A stretch of DNA of 46,389 nucleotides. Origin: Bacteroidales bacterium. GTDB taxonomy: Bacteria; Bacteroidota; Bacteroidia; Bacteroidales; UBA3824. The stretch covers positions 1 to 46,389 of the forward strand of contig JAFYDK010000059.1 of NCBI GenBank assembly GCA_017544805.1, written 5' to 3'. Shown here piece by piece: positions 40,203 through 46,389 of this stretch. A program made the position numbers and the translations under genes. The notes beneath the pieces were generated by a model. It ran no database searches. It was not told the DNA's origin and saw nothing but the letters and a program-made list of their open reading frames with translations. Within the stretch, counting starts at the first letter, position 1. Every line of letters begins with the position of its first letter.

Positions 40203-41246
40203 ATGGCAAAAATGAATTTTGGCGGTGTCGAAGAAAACGTAATGACCCGCGAAGAATTTCCATTGGAAAAAGCACGTGAAATTCTCAAAGACGAAACCAT
40301 CGCCGTTATAGGTTACGGTGTTCAAGGTCCCGGACAATCTCTTAACCTTAGGGACAACGGTTTCAATGTTATAGTAGGACAACGTGCAGGTAAAACTTAC
40401 GACAAAGCTGTTGCTGACGGCTGGGTACCCGGCAAAACATTATTCTCTATCGAAGAGGCTTGTCAAAAAGCAACGGTTATAATGTGTCTACTTTCAGACG
40501 CAGCCGTAATGTCAGTTTGGCCCAAAATCAAACAATATCTTACCGCAGGCAAAGCTCTCTATTTCTCACACGGTTTTGCAATCACTTGGAACGACCGCAC
40601 CGGTGTTGTTCCTCCCGCAGACATCGACGTTATCATGGTAGCTCCTAAAGGTTCAGGAACATCACTTAGAACTATGTTTCTCGAAGGCCGCGGTTTGAAT
40701 TCATCATACGCAGTTTATCAGGATTACACCGGCAAAGCAATGGACAGAACTTTGGCTCTCGGTATCGGTATCGGTTCAGGCTACTTGTTTGAAACCACTT
40801 TCCAAAGAGAAGCTACTTCTGACTTAACCGGCGAAAGAGGCTCTTTGATGGGTGCTATTCAAGGTTTGTTGCTTGCTCAATACGAAGTTTTAAGAGAACA
40901 CGGACACTCTCCTTCTGAGGCTTTCAACGAAACAGTTGAGGAATTAACTCAATCTTTGATGCCTTTGTTTGCTAAAAACGGTATGGATTGGATGTACGCT
41001 AATTGTTCTACAACAGCTCAAAGAGGTGCTTTGGATTGGTTCCCGAGATTCCACGACGCTGTTAAACCCGTTCTTGAATGGCTTTACTTGTCTGTTAAGA
41101 CCGGTAACGAGGCTCAAATTTCTATCGATTCTAACTCAAAACCCGACTATCGCGACGGTCTTGAAAAAGAACTCAAAGCTCTTAGAGAATCAGAAATGTG
41201 GCAGACGGCTGTTACGGTTAGAAAACTCCGTCCTGAAAACAACTAA
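40203..41246 (+). CDS. ilvC: Ketol-acid reductoisomerase, class I
   Basis: 347 residues, class I length. Converts 2-acetolactate to 2,3-dihydroxyisovalerate (and the isoleucine-branch analogue) with NADPH and Mg2+, in valine/leucine/isoleucine synthesis. The Rossmann motif is VIGYGVQGPGQSLNLRDNG, the cofactor loop is GQRAGKTYDK, and the C-terminal knotted domain has the ERGSLMGAIQG, EETVEELTQ-like and SNSKPDYRDG segments with the acidic metal ligands. No other ilv or leu gene is adjacent, which is unusual because ilvC often sits in an ilv cluster. It uses more C-ending codons than its neighbours, as expected for a highly expressed gene. It ends at a strong terminator. Confidence 0.96.
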   Translation: MAKMNFGGVEENVMTREEFPLEKAREILKDETIAVIGYGVQGPGQSLNLRDNGFNVIVGQRAGKTYDKAVADGWVPGKTLFSIEEACQKATVIMCLLSDAAVMSVWPKIKQYLTAGKALYFSHGFAITWNDRTGVVPPADIDVIMVAPKGSGTSLRTMFLEGRGLNSSYAVYQDYTGKAMDRTLALGIGIGSGYLFETTFQREATSDLTGERGSLMGAIQGLLLAQYEVLREHGHSPSEAFNETVEELTQSLMPLFAKNGMDWMYANCSTTAQRGALDWFPRFHDAVKPVLEWLYLSVKTGNEAQISIDSNSKPDYRDGLEKELKALRESEMWQTAVTVRKLRPENN

Positions 41247-41291
41247 TCAATAAGGTTTCTATTATAATTAAGTTGTCATAATGTTTTTTGT

Positions 41292-41331
41292 GCCGCAATT
41301 GTAGTGTCTACGATTGCGGCTTTATTTTTTC
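41292..41331 (+). terminator. Terminator of ilvC
   Basis: GCCGCAAT (41292-41299) with ATTGCGGC (41313-41320), extended inward by GTAG/CTAC around a TGT loop after one mismatch, followed by TTTATTTTTT. It lies immediately before the convergent CHAT gene stop. Confidence 0.88.
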
Positions 41332-41334
41332 TCT

Positions 41335-44175
41335 TTATTCAACCAAAACAAAACCCGCCCAATAATACGGATGCGAAAAACAATTACCGCTACGCAAGAC
41401 CTCACGGGCGTATTTCATAGATTCACGGGCACTATGACCGCCCAAATAATAAGAGTAAAATTTTTTCATAAAATAAGCTGCCGCATCATCAGCAACATTC
41501 CACAGCGACATAACAATCTTATCGACACCGGCTAATTTAAAACCACGTTCAAGTCCGAACAGACCGTTACTATTAATAGTGCCGAGTCCCGTTTCGCAGG
41601 CTGAAAGTACTGCAAGTCCCGTATCAGAAAAATCTGTTTCTGAAATTTCCAACGCCGTAACGTTTTTGTCAGCAAAAGCAAGCGAAGAATTTTCAAGTGA
41701 TTCCGGGTCTGATTCATCTCCGTCAAAATATCCATGAGTTGCAATATGCAATACATACGGAGAATTTCCGGAATATTTTGTTAAATTACTAACTACCGCA
41801 TTTTTGCCCGTATAAGAAGATACGGGAATACCTTTTATACCGGCTTTAATACGAATATAATCACATTCTTCCAACGAATAAGGCAACCTCTGAATTTCAG
41901 AATTCATATATTCGATGCCGCCGAAAACAGCCAAACCTCCCGAAAGGGAAAGTTCAACGTCAGAACTTATATCGGCTGAATTAAAAACCCTTACGATATT
42001 ATATTTGTCCTGCAAAATTTCCCCGTCTTTTAACGGTAAACTGCCGATGGCAATATCATGAAAAAATCCCGTAGGAGAAAAATAAATAGTTTTCGCCTTA
42101 GGAATTTTTTCTAAAATTTTTCCCCAAATAAGCTGCGTCAAGGCAGTATCTGAATATATTGCATCAATATTATCGGGATTTCTGTTTTTCAACGCCTCCT
42201 TTATAGTACGTTTGTTGCGAAGATGAAAACCCGTTAATTCATCTCTTGCAAAAAGAGGAATAATTTCAGGCGCATTGGAATCAGAACCGAAAACTACGGC
42301 AACATATTTATTATCACATTTTTCAGGATTGTTTTGACAATAATCTTTGTCGTATTCAAAAATTTCCGAAAAATCCACAATTATTTCACCCGGACTAAGC
42401 TTACGTTTTATACTACTGAAATCAGCCGACAATGTTCCGATAATTTTTGATTGTAAAGTATCTGCAGCAAGAAGTTTTAACTCATTTTCCCGCATAATAT
42501 TATAAAGGCTGTCGCGTTCAAAACTGTTTAAAGTAGAATTTTCATAGGCAAGTGTCGCTTTTACGGATGATACACTGCGGTAAAGTTTAATCAATAACGT
42601 ATCAGAAAGCGATATATTTTTTAAATGACTTTGCGATAAAAAAAGAAGATTTTTTTGAATCAACACCGAATTATAAACCGCTTTTGCAAAATCGTCCGTT
42701 ATACTATCACCCAAAATTAAAGCCGTATGCAAAAACCGCGAACACAAAATATCTGAACGTCTCCACATATCCCTCAAAGCGTCCCTGCTCATAAATCCAA
42801 AATTACGCCTCAACAGAAACGACAATATTTCCTGCGCCTTTATCATTTCGGATTGTAACAAAGAATAACGGGAAGTCCGTGTATATAATTTAGCATTGAT
42901 TTCATGAAACAAAACCTCAGAAATAGTGTTAGAATTGCCTGAGCCGGAATTGAAACATTCCGACAAAAACGCTGAAACGGAATCCGCAACCTCAAACTCT
43001 CCTACAATAACTGCATTCTGTAACAATTGTAACATTGTTTTTTGAGTTAAATAATTATTTTTTCCGTACACCGCCATATAATTATTAAACGCGTCTTTGT
43101 AATATTTATATGACAAATCGTAACGATTTATATTATTATAATGCCTGCCTAACAAAAATTGCAGACACGCCAAATCGTCCTTAATAATATCAGAAGAATC
43201 GTTTGCAAACTTTGCAATCAAATCAATATCGACTTCCCTGCCCAAATTTTCAAGATATTGTATACGATAAGCATATTTGTAAGCCGTAAAATTTATATAT
43301 TCAAACCTATTAAAAGAATTTTCAGGATCATCATGTTTATTTTGTAAATACTTATCAAAATAAACCATTGAAGAATCGTATGCTTTCAAAGCATTCTCAT
43401 ATTCTTTCATATACGCAAGATAACGGGCAATTGTTCTATAATATATCAGCTCCGTATTAATATCGGGATTTTCCTGTTTTGAAGCAACGTTGGCATGCAG
43501 CCTTTGAAGAAAATTATACCAATAATGAATGGCATTGTCATCATAACCTGACATAGAAATATTTCTCATCACTTTAAAACACATGAGCATAGCCATATAA
43601 TCCATATCCAAAGAATGAAAATAACGGCTGCTTTTTTTATAATCTTCCACTGCAAATTCATTATCGCCCGCCATCTGGTAATAATTGCCGGTTGCATAAT
43701 AATACCATGCATAAAATTTACGGTTATCGGATTTTATAGTGGCGATATATGTTTTTATCCGTTCCAAAAAAGATAGTTCAAACAAAATTCCGTTAGATTG
43801 TGCAGATATTTTTAATATCTTAATTAACACAGAATCAATAATTTGGGTATCATTTGAAGATAAAGCGTATTTTTGAGCCTTCACACAATGGAAACGAATG
43901 GAATCCATATTTGTATAATGTATATTATCAGCCAAAACGATATTGACACAAGCTGCTTTACTATAAACTGTCGGTGTTTTATTTTTATCAGAAGCCTCCA
44001 ACACACTATCGCAAACACGCACGGCTTCGTTGAATTTTTTTTGACTAATCAGCGAATCGGTGATTGCAATGATTTTTTGTTCGTTTTTAACATTTTGAGC
44101 ACTCACCGAAACTGTAACCGTCAGCAAAAAAATAATCGAAATAAATTTTATTAATAAATATATCTTTTTATCCAT
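41335..44175 (-). CDS. Secreted TPR-CHAT domain protein (caspase-like peptidase)
   Basis: 946 residues from the ATG at 44175. Signal peptide (about 1-26, ending VSVSAQ), then a long helical TPR-type region (about 27-600) with units such as YYATGNYYQMAGDNEFAVED and FLLGRHYNNINRYDLSYKYY. A C-terminal CHAT domain (about 640-946) has the caspase-like dyad HIATHG (His814) and LSACETG (Cys860), then GLFGLERGFKLAGVDKIVMS and LWNVADDAAAYFMKKF. CHAT proteins are clan CD cysteine peptidases activated through TPR contacts. A TTG at 44199 is rejected because it sits inside the promoter. Its target is unknown. The signal peptide points to a periplasmic or surface site. Confidence 0.9.
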   Translation of the reverse strand: MDKKIYLLIKFISIIFLLTVTVSVSAQNVKNEQKIIAITDSLISQKKFNEAVRVCDSVLEASDKNKTPTVYSKAACVNIVLADNIHYTNMDSIRFHCVKAQKYALSSNDTQIIDSVLIKILKISAQSNGILFELSFLERIKTYIATIKSDNRKFYAWYYYATGNYYQMAGDNEFAVEDYKKSSRYFHSLDMDYMAMLMCFKVMRNISMSGYDDNAIHYWYNFLQRLHANVASKQENPDINTELIYYRTIARYLAYMKEYENALKAYDSSMVYFDKYLQNKHDDPENSFNRFEYINFTAYKYAYRIQYLENLGREVDIDLIAKFANDSSDIIKDDLACLQFLLGRHYNNINRYDLSYKYYKDAFNNYMAVYGKNNYLTQKTMLQLLQNAVIVGEFEVADSVSAFLSECFNSGSGNSNTISEVLFHEINAKLYTRTSRYSLLQSEMIKAQEILSFLLRRNFGFMSRDALRDMWRRSDILCSRFLHTALILGDSITDDFAKAVYNSVLIQKNLLFLSQSHLKNISLSDTLLIKLYRSVSSVKATLAYENSTLNSFERDSLYNIMRENELKLLAADTLQSKIIGTLSADFSSIKRKLSPGEIIVDFSEIFEYDKDYCQNNPEKCDNKYVAVVFGSDSNAPEIIPLFARDELTGFHLRNKRTIKEALKNRNPDNIDAIYSDTALTQLIWGKILEKIPKAKTIYFSPTGFFHDIAIGSLPLKDGEILQDKYNIVRVFNSADISSDVELSLSGGLAVFGGIEYMNSEIQRLPYSLEECDYIRIKAGIKGIPVSSYTGKNAVVSNLTKYSGNSPYVLHIATHGYFDGDESDPESLENSSLAFADKNVTALEISETDFSDTGLAVLSACETGLGTINSNGLFGLERGFKLAGVDKIVMSLWNVADDAAAYFMKKFYSYYLGGHSARESMKYAREVLRSGNCFSHPYYWAGFVLVE

Positions 44176-44196
44176 ATAGAATACGATTGCCAAACG

Positions 44197-44204
44197 CAAA
44201 TATA
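44197..44204 (-). promoter_or_regulatory. -7 promoter element for the CHAT gene
   Basis: TATATTTG on the minus strand, a full TAnnTTTG match, 21 bases before the ATG at 44175 and just outside the rhomboid stop. It supports separate transcription of the CHAT gene. Confidence 0.6.
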
Positions 44205-44211
44205 TGAATAA

Positions 44212-44859
44212 TTATTCTTTAAATTCGTATTCAATTTTAGAAAAATCCTCAGAGAGAGAAAATTTTTCAAAACCGGGAGTTTTAAAATCAAAATCCTTAT
44301 CCGTAATAACTTTTTCAGGTTGCTCTTTAACGAAAATAAAAGCAGAAAAAAATCCGGCAACCGCTCCCAAAGCATGAGATTCCCAACTGACATTCGGCAC
44401 AACGGGCAAAACACCCCAAATCATTGAACCATAAAGCATTATCGTAATCATTGAAATTGCCGCAGCCCCTTTTTTGCCGGAGACAATTCCGCCAAAAAAC
44501 AGAAATGAAGCCAAAGCGTAAATCATTCCGCTCGAGCCGATATGATAACTTTCACGCGCAAAAAGCCACACCAAAATCCCCGTAGAAAAATACAACACAG
44601 AAAAAACCGTAAAATAATTACGTCTGTGAATCAGCGTTAAAAGTCCCATCAAAACCGGCAAAGCAGAAAGATTTGAAATCAAATGCTCTAAATCACCGTG
44701 TATAAAAGGCGAAAAAAATATTCCCAAAACTCCCGAAAAAGTTCTGGGATAAATTCCAAGCCTAAAAAAATCATAGTCAAAAACATGTTCCAACACAAAG
44801 ACAAAAATTATCAATGAGCAAAACACAAACGGTAATATCAAAAAAGACAATGACTTCAT
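44212..44859 (-). CDS. Rhomboid family intramembrane serine protease
   Basis: 215 residues from the ATG at 44859 (AAAGGA precedes it by 6 bases, a rare Shine-Dalgarno here). Six membrane helices. Rhomboid signatures: FIHGDLEHLISNLSALP (His54, Asn63), the catalytic GSSGMIYAL (Ser110) and the catalytic histidine in SHALGAVAG (His162). A charged, disordered tail covers 178-215. The enzyme cleaves transmembrane segments of substrate proteins; the substrate is not known. It begins 2 bases after the mqnD stop, so the two are co-transcribed. A longer start at 44910 overlaps mqnD and is less likely. The secreted CHAT gene follows on the same strand with its own promoter. Confidence 0.92.
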   Translation of the reverse strand: MKSLSFLILPFVFCSLIIFVFVLEHVFDYDFFRLGIYPRTFSGVLGIFFSPFIHGDLEHLISNLSALPVLMGLLTLIHRRNYFTVFSVLYFSTGILVWLFARESYHIGSSGMIYALASFLFFGGIVSGKKGAAAISMITIMLYGSMIWGVLPVVPNVSWESHALGAVAGFFSAFIFVKEQPEKVITDKDFDFKTPGFEKFSLSEDFSKIEYEFKE

Positions 44860-44861
44860 AT

Positions 44862-45701
44862 TCAATCCTTTACAAAAATATCTTTGGGTTTCTCTTTCAA
44901 AAATCCACATTCAAAACCCTTAGCATAAAGAAATTCGATTGCACTTTTGCCCTCTTGTCCTAACCTTTTCGTATAATCATTAACATAAAGTCCGATATGA
45001 CTTTTTGTAACTTCATCGCTCAACTCCCTCGCATAACTTCTAATATACGGCATCGCCTCCTCAATATGCGAAAAAGCATATTCAATACTTCTAAAAATCA
45101 ATCTATCAAGAGTTTTCAAAACTTCAGAATCAAGACTGCGTTTTGCAATAATAGTTCCCAAAGGTATAAGCTGATGAAACTCACTCTCCCATTTTTCACC
45201 GAAATCAATTATTTTCTTCAAACCTTTGTCCTTATACGTAAAACGTCCCTCATGAATCAACAATCCGCAATCATAATTTTCTGCCAACACTTCTTTCTCA
45301 ATTTCAGAAAACAACATCGGCGTTTTGTTGAGCGCATCGGGGAAAAATATCGAAAACAAAAGATTTGCCGTCGTATTAACACCCGGAATCAAAATCTTTT
45401 TCTGAGCCATATCCTTTACGTCAAACTCATGCTTTGCAACTAAAACAGGCCCGTTGTTGCGACCTAAAGCCGCTCCCGAATTCAACGTCACATACTTTTT
45501 CCAAATGTCAATAGCGTATGCGTTAGAACTGATTTTCGTAACCTCGGGACAATCCGATTTCAAAGCATTATGATTCAAAACGTCAATGTCATGCAGAGAA
45601 ATCTCAAAATCAATGCCCTCTAAATCAATCCTCTTATTAGCAATCGCATAAAAAATAAATGTGTCATTAGGACACGTAGAATAACTTAAACGTAGTTTCA
45701 T
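44862..45701 (-). CDS. mqnD: 1,4-dihydroxy-6-naphthoate synthase (MqnD)
   Basis: 279 residues, periplasmic-binding-protein-like fold. MqnD converts cyclic de-hypoxanthinylfutalosine to 1,4-dihydroxy-6-naphthoate in the futalosine pathway of menaquinone synthesis. Family landmarks: the N-terminal SYSTCPNDTFIFYAI (MqnD has the conserved CPNDTF), VTKISSNAYA, LNSGAALGRNNGPVLVAK, IPGVNTTANLL, CGLLIHEGRFTY and the LPLG-like LIPLGTIIAK. It implies that this organism uses the futalosine rather than the MenFDHCEB route. Other mqn genes are not in the window. It is the first gene of an mqnD-rhomboid unit and is preceded by the large palindrome at 45717-45891. Confidence 0.93.
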   Translation of the reverse strand: MKLRLSYSTCPNDTFIFYAIANKRIDLEGIDFEISLHDIDVLNHNALKSDCPEVTKISSNAYAIDIWKKYVTLNSGAALGRNNGPVLVAKHEFDVKDMAQKKILIPGVNTTANLLFSIFFPDALNKTPMLFSEIEKEVLAENYDCGLLIHEGRFTYKDKGLKKIIDFGEKWESEFHQLIPLGTIIAKRSLDSEVLKTLDRLIFRSIEYAFSHIEEAMPYIRSYARELSDEVTKSHIGLYVNDYTKRLGQEGKSAIEFLYAKGFECGFLKEKPKDIFVKD

Positions 45702-45716
45702 AATAATTTTTTTTAT

Positions 45717-45891
45717 CGCTCGCCGCGGGGCGTTCCCTTTTGAAAAAGGGAACCGGAAAACTTTTATAAAATTTATCTTAAATATGTAAGGGGCTGTGGT
45801 TTATTGACCACAGCCCCTTACATATTTAAGATAAGTATTTTAAAAGTTCTTTCGTTCTTTCTTTCAAGAAAAAACGCCTCCGCAGTGAGCG
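45717..45891. repeat. 175-base near-complete palindrome (MITE-like or extended terminator)
   Basis: The core is a perfect 28-bp inverted repeat (45773-45800 with 45807-45834) around a 6-base loop, containing AAGGGGCTGTGGT/ACCACAGCCCCTT. Symmetry continues outward with mismatches: CTTTTATAAAAT against ATTTTAAAAG, then the ends CGCTCGCCGCGGGGCGTT (45717-45734) against AACGCCTCCGCAGTGAGCG (45873-45891). The element is centred on 45804 and fills almost all of the 199-base gap between the EF-G stop and mqnD. A second hairpin, GTTCCCTTT/AAAGGGAAC, lies in the left arm. It may be a non-autonomous mobile element, a dispersed repeat or an unusually large terminator. Confidence 0.8.
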
Positions 45892-45900
45892 GATTAAACT

Positions 45901-46389
45901 TTATTTTGCAGCTTCTTCAGCAGCGCGTTTAGCAGCGAGTTTTTTCAAAACTTCTTCCTGAGTAGCAGCGTTGAGTTGTTCGTACTGAGCAAATTCCATA
46001 GAGAAACTTGCACGACCAGAAGAAATGTTTCTCAAATCGTTAGCATAACCGAACATACCTGCCAAAGGAACAAAACCTTTGATTTCGGTCAAACCTTTAC
46101 GGTGCGGGTGCGGACCTTGTTGTTCGATTCTACCACGACGTTTGTTGAGGTTACCGATAATATCGCCCATGTACTCATCAGGAGTGATAACTTCCAATTT
46201 CATAACAGGTTCGAGCAATACAGGATGTGCTTTCATAAACGCTTCCTTGAAACAGATTGATGCACAAGTCTGGAATGCGAAGTCAGAAGAGTCAACCGGG
46301 TGGAAACTACCGTCGTAAAGGTTGATTTTAACGTCAACAACGGGGAATCCTGCCAAAACGCCTTTCTCCAAAGTCTTCTGGATACCTTT
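45901..46389 (-). CDS. Translation elongation factor G, C-terminal part (cut by window edge)
   Basis: The last 162 codons of an EF-G gene; the rest lies beyond the right edge. Domain IV/V sequence is clear: KGIQKTLEKGVLAGFPVVDV, INLYDGSFHPVDSSDFAF, LLEPVMKLEVITPDEYMGD, IIGNLNKRRGRIEQQGPHPH and GMFGYANDLRNISSGRASFS. EF-G drives ribosomal translocation and, with RRF, recycling. Two oddities: the domain V linker has an extra QQGPHPHRKG segment, and the C-terminus is extended by an alanine/lysine/glutamate-rich tail (KKLAAKRAAEEAAK). Bacteroidota often carry two EF-G paralogues, and I cannot tell which one this is, so no symbol is given. Confidence 0.88.
   Translation of the reverse strand, partial: KGIQKTLEKGVLAGFPVVDVKINLYDGSFHPVDSSDFAFQTCASICFKEAFMKAHPVLLEPVMKLEVITPDEYMGDIIGNLNKRRGRIEQQGPHPHRKGLTEIKGFVPLAGMFGYANDLRNISSGRASFSMEFAQYEQLNAATQEEVLKKLAAKRAAEEAAK

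Noticed and set aside
39220..41246. AraC regulator as an ilvC-specific activator
   Set aside because: Both genes have their own promoters and no shared operator repeats were seen, so direct control is only a guess.
41335..45701. mqnD-rhomboid-CHAT as a single defence operon
   Set aside because: mqnD is a menaquinone enzyme and the CHAT gene has its own promoter, so a single-purpose operon is not supported.

Overview
The window is a stretch of AT-rich chromosome from a member of the Bacteroidota, most likely an uncultured Bacteroidales. The evidence is a SusC/SusD outer-membrane pair, lineage-typical families (DUF4290 next to murA, DUF4250, a TM2 plus DUF2752 pair), a BspA-type DUF285 repeat protein, and about twenty promoters that fit the Bacteroidota -7 consensus TAnnTTTG. 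Shine-Dalgarno sequences are mostly absent. No tRNA, rRNA, CRISPR array, intact insertion sequence or prophage was seen. The gene content is mainly housekeeping with a few accessory loci.

Layout. 1-2100 (minus): murB, a YitT-type membrane protein and the start of ung in one tight operon. 2180-4594 (minus): a Nudix hydrolase followed by a YfiR-like/SpoIIE phosphatase fusion. 4741-6025 (plus): queE and a PrsW-type protease. 6055-8022 (minus): glmM and a frameshifted ProX/YbaK-type deacylase. 8134-10076 (plus): maf and pyrC, overlapping by ATGA. 10077-11119: a 353-base leader with strong hairpins in front of a DUF285 gene. 11188-12684 (minus): rfbA and rfbC. 12776-17433 (plus): a second SpoIIE phosphatase (TPR sensor), an unrecognised gene and a BatA-like protein. 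17447-24303 (minus): murA, DUF4290, susD and susC. 24407-30982 (minus): uvrD/pcrA, mreD, mreC, mreB and hisS. 31161-33537: small membrane proteins and an MFS transporter. 33563-33683: a decayed Rpn/PD-(D/E)XK transposase-type gene. 33866-36346 (minus): a small membrane-anchored protein, dnaN and era. 36437-39042: two lipoproteins, DUF4250 and a YD-repeat protein. 39220-41246 (plus): an AraC regulator and ilvC. 41335-45701 (minus): a secreted TPR-CHAT protein, a rhomboid protease and mqnD. 45717-45891: a very large palindrome. 45901-46389 (minus): the 3' end of an EF-G gene.

How the genes fit together. Cell-envelope construction is the dominant theme: murA, murB, glmM, mreBCD, rfbA/rfbC and the SusCD transporter. 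mqnD implies menaquinone synthesis by the futalosine route. MurA carries Asp where the fosfomycin-reactive Cys normally sits, which predicts intrinsic fosfomycin resistance. Two SpoIIE-type phosphatases with different sensory halves point to partner-switching signalling.

The most unusual non-coding features are the 175-base palindrome at 45717-45891, with a perfect 28-bp core stem, and the 120-base hairpin at 10218-10337 upstream of the DUF285 gene. I did not find a clearly new multi-gene system. The best candidates for follow-up are the two palindromic elements, the YfiR-SpoIIE fusion, the secreted CHAT protein beside a rhomboid protease, and the unrecognised gene in front of the BatA-like gene.
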